The notes under the pieces are model-generated. The model had not been told where the DNA came from and searched no databases. It was given only the letters and a program-made list of their open reading frames with translations. A program made the translations under genes and the position numbers. This document shows positions 61,416-64,000 of a stretch of 64,000 nucleotides of DNA, piece by piece; position 1 is the first letter of the stretch; every line of letters starts with the position of its first letter. The DNA is from Marinomonas ostreistagni (GTDB taxonomy: Bacteria > Pseudomonadota > Gammaproteobacteria > Pseudomonadales > Marinomonadaceae): contig NZ_JAFEKF010000002.1 in assembly GCF_016888445.1 (NCBI RefSeq), positions 372,001 through 436,000 of the forward strand, in the 5' to 3' direction.

Positions 61416-62963
61416 TTAGTTACGGATCAAGTGATCGAACGCACCTAGGGCGGCGGTCGCACCAGCACCCATGGAGATGATGATTTGCTTGTACGGTACG
61501 TTGGTCACGTCACCTGCGGCAAATACACCAGGCATTGAGGTACGGCCGTGGGTATCGATCACGATTTCGCCACGCTCTGTTAGTTCGATGCTGTCTTGCA
61601 AGAACTCACTGTTTGGCACCAAGCCGATTTGGACGAAGATACCGGCAAGCTCAAGTGTGTGCGACTCGTCAGTAGTACGGTCAGTGTAAGTCAGGCCGTT
61701 GACGCGCTCACCATCGCCTAGCACTTCAGTGGTCATGGCGTTTTTAATGATGGTGACGTTTGGCAGTGACTGCGCTTTTTTGATCAGTACGTCATCGGCA
61801 CGTAGTGTGTCTGCGAACTCTAGTACGGTGACGTGCTCTACTAGGCCAGCCAAGTCGATCGCCGCTTCGATACCTGAGTTGCCACCACCGATAACGGCGG
61901 TTTTCTTGCCTTTAAACAATGGGCCATCACAGTGTGGGCAGTAAGCCACGCCTTTGCCTTTGTATTCTTGCTCGCCTGGGACGTTCATTTCGCGCCAGCG
62001 GGCACCGGTCGCCAAGACGATGGTTTTACTTTTCAGTACCGCACCGTTTTCTAGTTCCACTTCAACGAGGTCTTTCTTCTCGATGCGTGCAGCGCGCTGT
62101 GATTTCATGATGTCGACATCGTAATCCAACACGTGCTGCTCAAGGTTGGCGACCATTTTCGGGCCGTCAGTGGCTTTCACTGAGATGAAGTTCTCGATGG
62201 CCATGGTATCGGCGACTTGGCCACCGAAACGCTCTGCGACAACACCGGTACGAATGCCTTTACGGGCCGCGTAGATCGCTGCTGCCGCGCCTGCTGGGCC
62301 ACCGCCGACGATTAATACATCGTATGGGTCTTTTTCTGATAGCGCTGCCGCTTGTTTTTCGCTGGCGCCGGTATCAACTTTGTTTAGGATTTCGTCTAGG
62401 GTCATACGGCCTTGGCCGAAGTGCTCGCCATTGACGTATAAAGACGGTACGGCCATGACGTTGCGTTGTTCAACTTCATCAGGGAACACGCCGCCATCGA
62501 TCATAGTTGCGGTCACTTTCGGGTTCAGTACAGCCATTAGGTTGATGGCTTGAACCACGTCAGGACAGTTGTGACATGACAATGAGATGTAGACTTCAAA
62601 GTTCAGCTCAGTGTCGAGATTCTTAATTTGCTCAAGCGTTTCTTGTGCGGCTTTTGATGGGTGGCCACCCGCTTGTAGTAGGGCCAGTACAAGTGAGGTA
62701 AATTCGTGCCCCATTGGTACGCCAGCAAAGTTGACGCGAGCTTGTTCACCTTGTGGGCCAACCGACATTTGTGGCGCACGGCCTTGTGGATTGTCGTCGA
62801 TGGTTAAGGTGATTTTGGCACTGTTCAGTTCTTGAATTTCAGTTGCCAATTCTTGCAGTTCTTTTGATTTGTCGCTGCTGTTAGTGGACACAGTAATCTC
62901 AATCGGATTAACGATGTTTTGAAGGTATGTGCCCAACTGTTGTTTCATATTTGCGTCTAACAT
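61416..62963 (-). CDS. ahpF: Alkyl hydroperoxide reductase subunit F
   Basis: A 515-residue flavoprotein disulfide reductase. The N-terminal double thioredoxin-fold domain carries CHNC (about residue 129), followed by an FAD domain ([19 protein letters not shown]) with the redox pair in [11 protein letters not shown] and a NADH domain ([17 protein letters not shown]). It passes electrons from NADH to AhpC. Length and order match E. coli AhpF. It follows ahpC after 198 bp that include a strong hairpin. Confidence 0.97.
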   Translation of the reverse strand: MLDANMKQQLGTYLQNIVNPIEITVSTNSSDKSKELQELATEIQELNSAKITLTIDDNPQGRAPQMSVGPQGEQARVNFAGVPMGHEFTSLVLALLQAGGHPSKAAQETLEQIKNLDTELNFEVYISLSCHNCPDVVQAINLMAVLNPKVTATMIDGGVFPDEVEQRNVMAVPSLYVNGEHFGQGRMTLDEILNKVDTGASEKQAAALSEKDPYDVLIVGGGPAGAAAAIYAARKGIRTGVVAERFGGQVADTMAIENFISVKATDGPKMVANLEQHVLDYDVDIMKSQRAARIEKKDLVEVELENGAVLKSKTIVLATGARWREMNVPGEQEYKGKGVAYCPHCDGPLFKGKKTAVIGGGNSGIEAAIDLAGLVEHVTVLEFADTLRADDVLIKKAQSLPNVTIIKNAMTTEVLGDGERVNGLTYTDRTTDESHTLELAGIFVQIGLVPNSEFLQDSIELTERGEIVIDTHGRTSMPGVFAAGDVTNVPYKQIIISMGAGATAALGAFDHLIRN

Positions 62964-63124
62964 AATAATTAACCCGTTTTTTAGTTGAGAGTGATTACAG
63001 TGCCTGTAAATTTCGGGCGTGAGAGGTCAGCACCTGTCTTGATAAGTAGAGGGAGGCGTGAGGTTCCTTAGCTCGAAAAATATCTTGTGGGCTTTAACGC
63101 CTTGCACTGGAAGGCAAAGCCCGA

Positions 63125-63147
63125 TGTTGGGCGCGAGGCGCCCAACA
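63125..63147 (-). terminator. Hairpin between ahpC and ahpF
   Basis: TGTTGGGCGC and GCGCCCAACA are perfect 10-bp arms around GAG, 15 bp after ahpC. There is no long T-tract; it may partly end or stabilise the ahpC message, so that ahpC exceeds ahpF. Confidence 0.5.
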
Positions 63148-63161
63148 CTGGAAGAGGCGTC

Positions 63162-63725
63162 TTAGATTTTGCCTACTAGGTCTAGAGATGGAGCAAGAGT
63201 CGCTTCACCTTCTTTCCATTTAGCTGGGCAAACTTCGCCTGGGTGAGCGGCTACGTATTGAGCTGCTTTCACTTTGCGTAGTAGGTCTTCTGCGTCACGG
63301 CCGATGCCTTCTGCAGTGATTTCCATTGCTTGGATAGTACCTTCTGGATCGATCAAGAAAGTAGCGCGGTCAGCAAGGCCTTGACCTTCACGTAGAACAC
63401 CGAAGTTGTTCGTGATGGTCGCAGTTTGGTCGCCTACCATGTAGTAGTTGATTTTGCCGATTGCTTCAGAAGTGTCGTGCCAAGCTTTGTGACAGAAGTG
63501 AGTGTCTGTAGATACAGAGAATACTTCAACGCCCATGCCTTTTAGTTCTTCGTATTTGCTTGCTAGGTCTTCAAGTTCAGTAGGACATACGAACGTGAAG
63601 TCAGCTGGGTAGAAGAAGAACACGGCCCATTTGCCTAGAACGTCCTTTTCAGAAATCTCTACGAACTCGCCTTCTTTAAATGCTGTCGCGTTGAATGGTT
63701 TGATTTGAGTGTTAATCATGTTCAT
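63162..63725 (-). CDS. ahpC: Alkyl hydroperoxide reductase subunit C (peroxiredoxin)
   Basis: A 187-residue typical 2-Cys peroxiredoxin. The peroxidatic cysteine is C47 in [14 protein letters not shown] and the resolving cysteine is C166 in PGEVCPAKW, nearly the same numbering as E. coli AhpC. It reduces hydrogen peroxide and organic peroxides and is recycled by AhpF. Codon use is strongly biased, in line with high expression. OxyR control is likely from family knowledge, but I did not identify a clear site. Confidence 0.97.
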   Translation of the reverse strand: MNMINTQIKPFNATAFKEGEFVEISEKDVLGKWAVFFFYPADFTFVCPTELEDLASKYEELKGMGVEVFSVSTDTHFCHKAWHDTSEAIGKINYYMVGDQTATITNNFGVLREGQGLADRATFLIDPEGTIQAMEITAEGIGRDAEDLLRKVKAAQYVAAHPGEVCPAKWKEGEATLAPSLDLVGKI

Positions 63726-63852
63726 CTCCGTAGTTTGTGGGTTTCGCTGTTTGCGTTATCAACAGTGTCTATAATATGGGGTCGATGTGACGAAATGAAA
63801 TTGTGTTTTACTAAAACTTAGATAAAAAAAAACTATCAAGAATTAATAAAAC

Positions 63853-64000
63853 CTATTCATCTGGGTATCGCGCCCGGATGGCGTGGACTTCCGGCATCAA
63901 AGGTAAGGTGATTTCGACCAATTTCGGATCAAAATGCAGGCCTGCTTGCGTAGCAAGGAATTGCTCCGCTTGCTCTTTGCTCCAAGGTTCTTTGTAGGGA
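63853..64000 (-). CDS. C-terminal end of an HD-GYP-domain protein (cut by window edge)
   Basis: The last 49 codons of a minus-strand gene that enters from the right and stops at TAG 63853-63855. The visible protein PYKEPWSKEQAEQFLATQAG then HFDPKLVEITLPLMPEV matches the end of HD-GYP domains (DRPYKxxWS...GxHFDPxLVxxF). The full protein is probably a c-di-GMP phosphodiesterase, often a response regulator, but its N-terminal domains lie outside the window. Confidence 0.75.
   Translation of the reverse strand, partial: PYKEPWSKEQAEQFLATQAGLHFDPKLVEITLPLMPEVHAIRARYPDE

Overview
The window is a 64 kb piece of a gammaproteobacterial chromosome. The gene set suggests a marine, Oceanospirillales-like heterotroph: a cyo-type quinol oxidase, a proton-translocating transhydrogenase, an NAD-linked formate dehydrogenase, several c-di-GMP enzymes and E. 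coli-like AhpCF. This assignment is an inference from gene content; no rRNA, tRNA, CRISPR array, insertion sequence or prophage was seen. Both edges cut genes: an unknown protein on the left and the C-terminus of an HD-GYP protein on the right.

Layout. 1-3.7 kb: small genes, a diguanylate cyclase and a ParE/RelE-type toxin-antitoxin pair. 3.8-6.7 kb: an arsR-gapdh-arsJ operon that turns arsenate into exported 1-arseno-3-phosphoglycerate. 6.7-10.7 kb: LysR regulator, NamA-like ene-reductase, EmrE-like pump and small proteins. 10.7-15.8 kb: a peptide/nickel-type ABC transporter operon, followed by a candidate structured small RNA. 16-21.5 kb: cyoABCDE. 21.5-26.2 kb: LprI-like protein, then a ureide (allantoin) catabolism cluster whose NCS1 permease is frameshifted. 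26.5-36 kb: a methyltransferase-like membrane protein, the fds formate dehydrogenase and pntAB. 36.2-39.6 kb: DUF1826, a COG0523 (CobW-like) GTPase and a DUF2252 protein. 39.6-48 kb: an HD-GYP sensor, an OFA-family transporter and a two-component system with a sigma-54 activator. 48-54.4 kb: a LacI-controlled sugar cluster. 54.5-64 kb: envelope proteins (DUF945, NlpC/P60, DUF1460, lipoproteins), a YidD homologue and ahpCF.

The most interesting signals are regulatory. Four near-identical palindromes matching the gammaproteobacterial Zur box (core ATGTTATAATATAACAT) occur at about 444, 10959, 15755 and 38176. Three sit just upstream of a gene: the unknown left-edge gene, the ABC transporter operon and the COG0523-DUF1826 operon. 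The fourth stands between two convergent gene sets, behind the ABC operon's terminator, and is followed by hairpins and a second minus-strand terminator with no credible ORF. It looks like a Zur-controlled small RNA. Together these suggest an unusual zinc-starvation programme built on an Opp/Nik-type importer.

Other notable structures are two dispersed cloverleaf repeats of about 90-100 bp (5054-5143 and 36120-36218) that keep their fold while their arms differ in sequence. TTGTATACAA-centred GntR-type operators occur in the ureide cluster and also in front of a diguanylate cyclase. A sigma-54 promoter and a candidate enhancer site sit ahead of the OFA transporter. A 12-bp perfect inverted repeat lies upstream of pntA.
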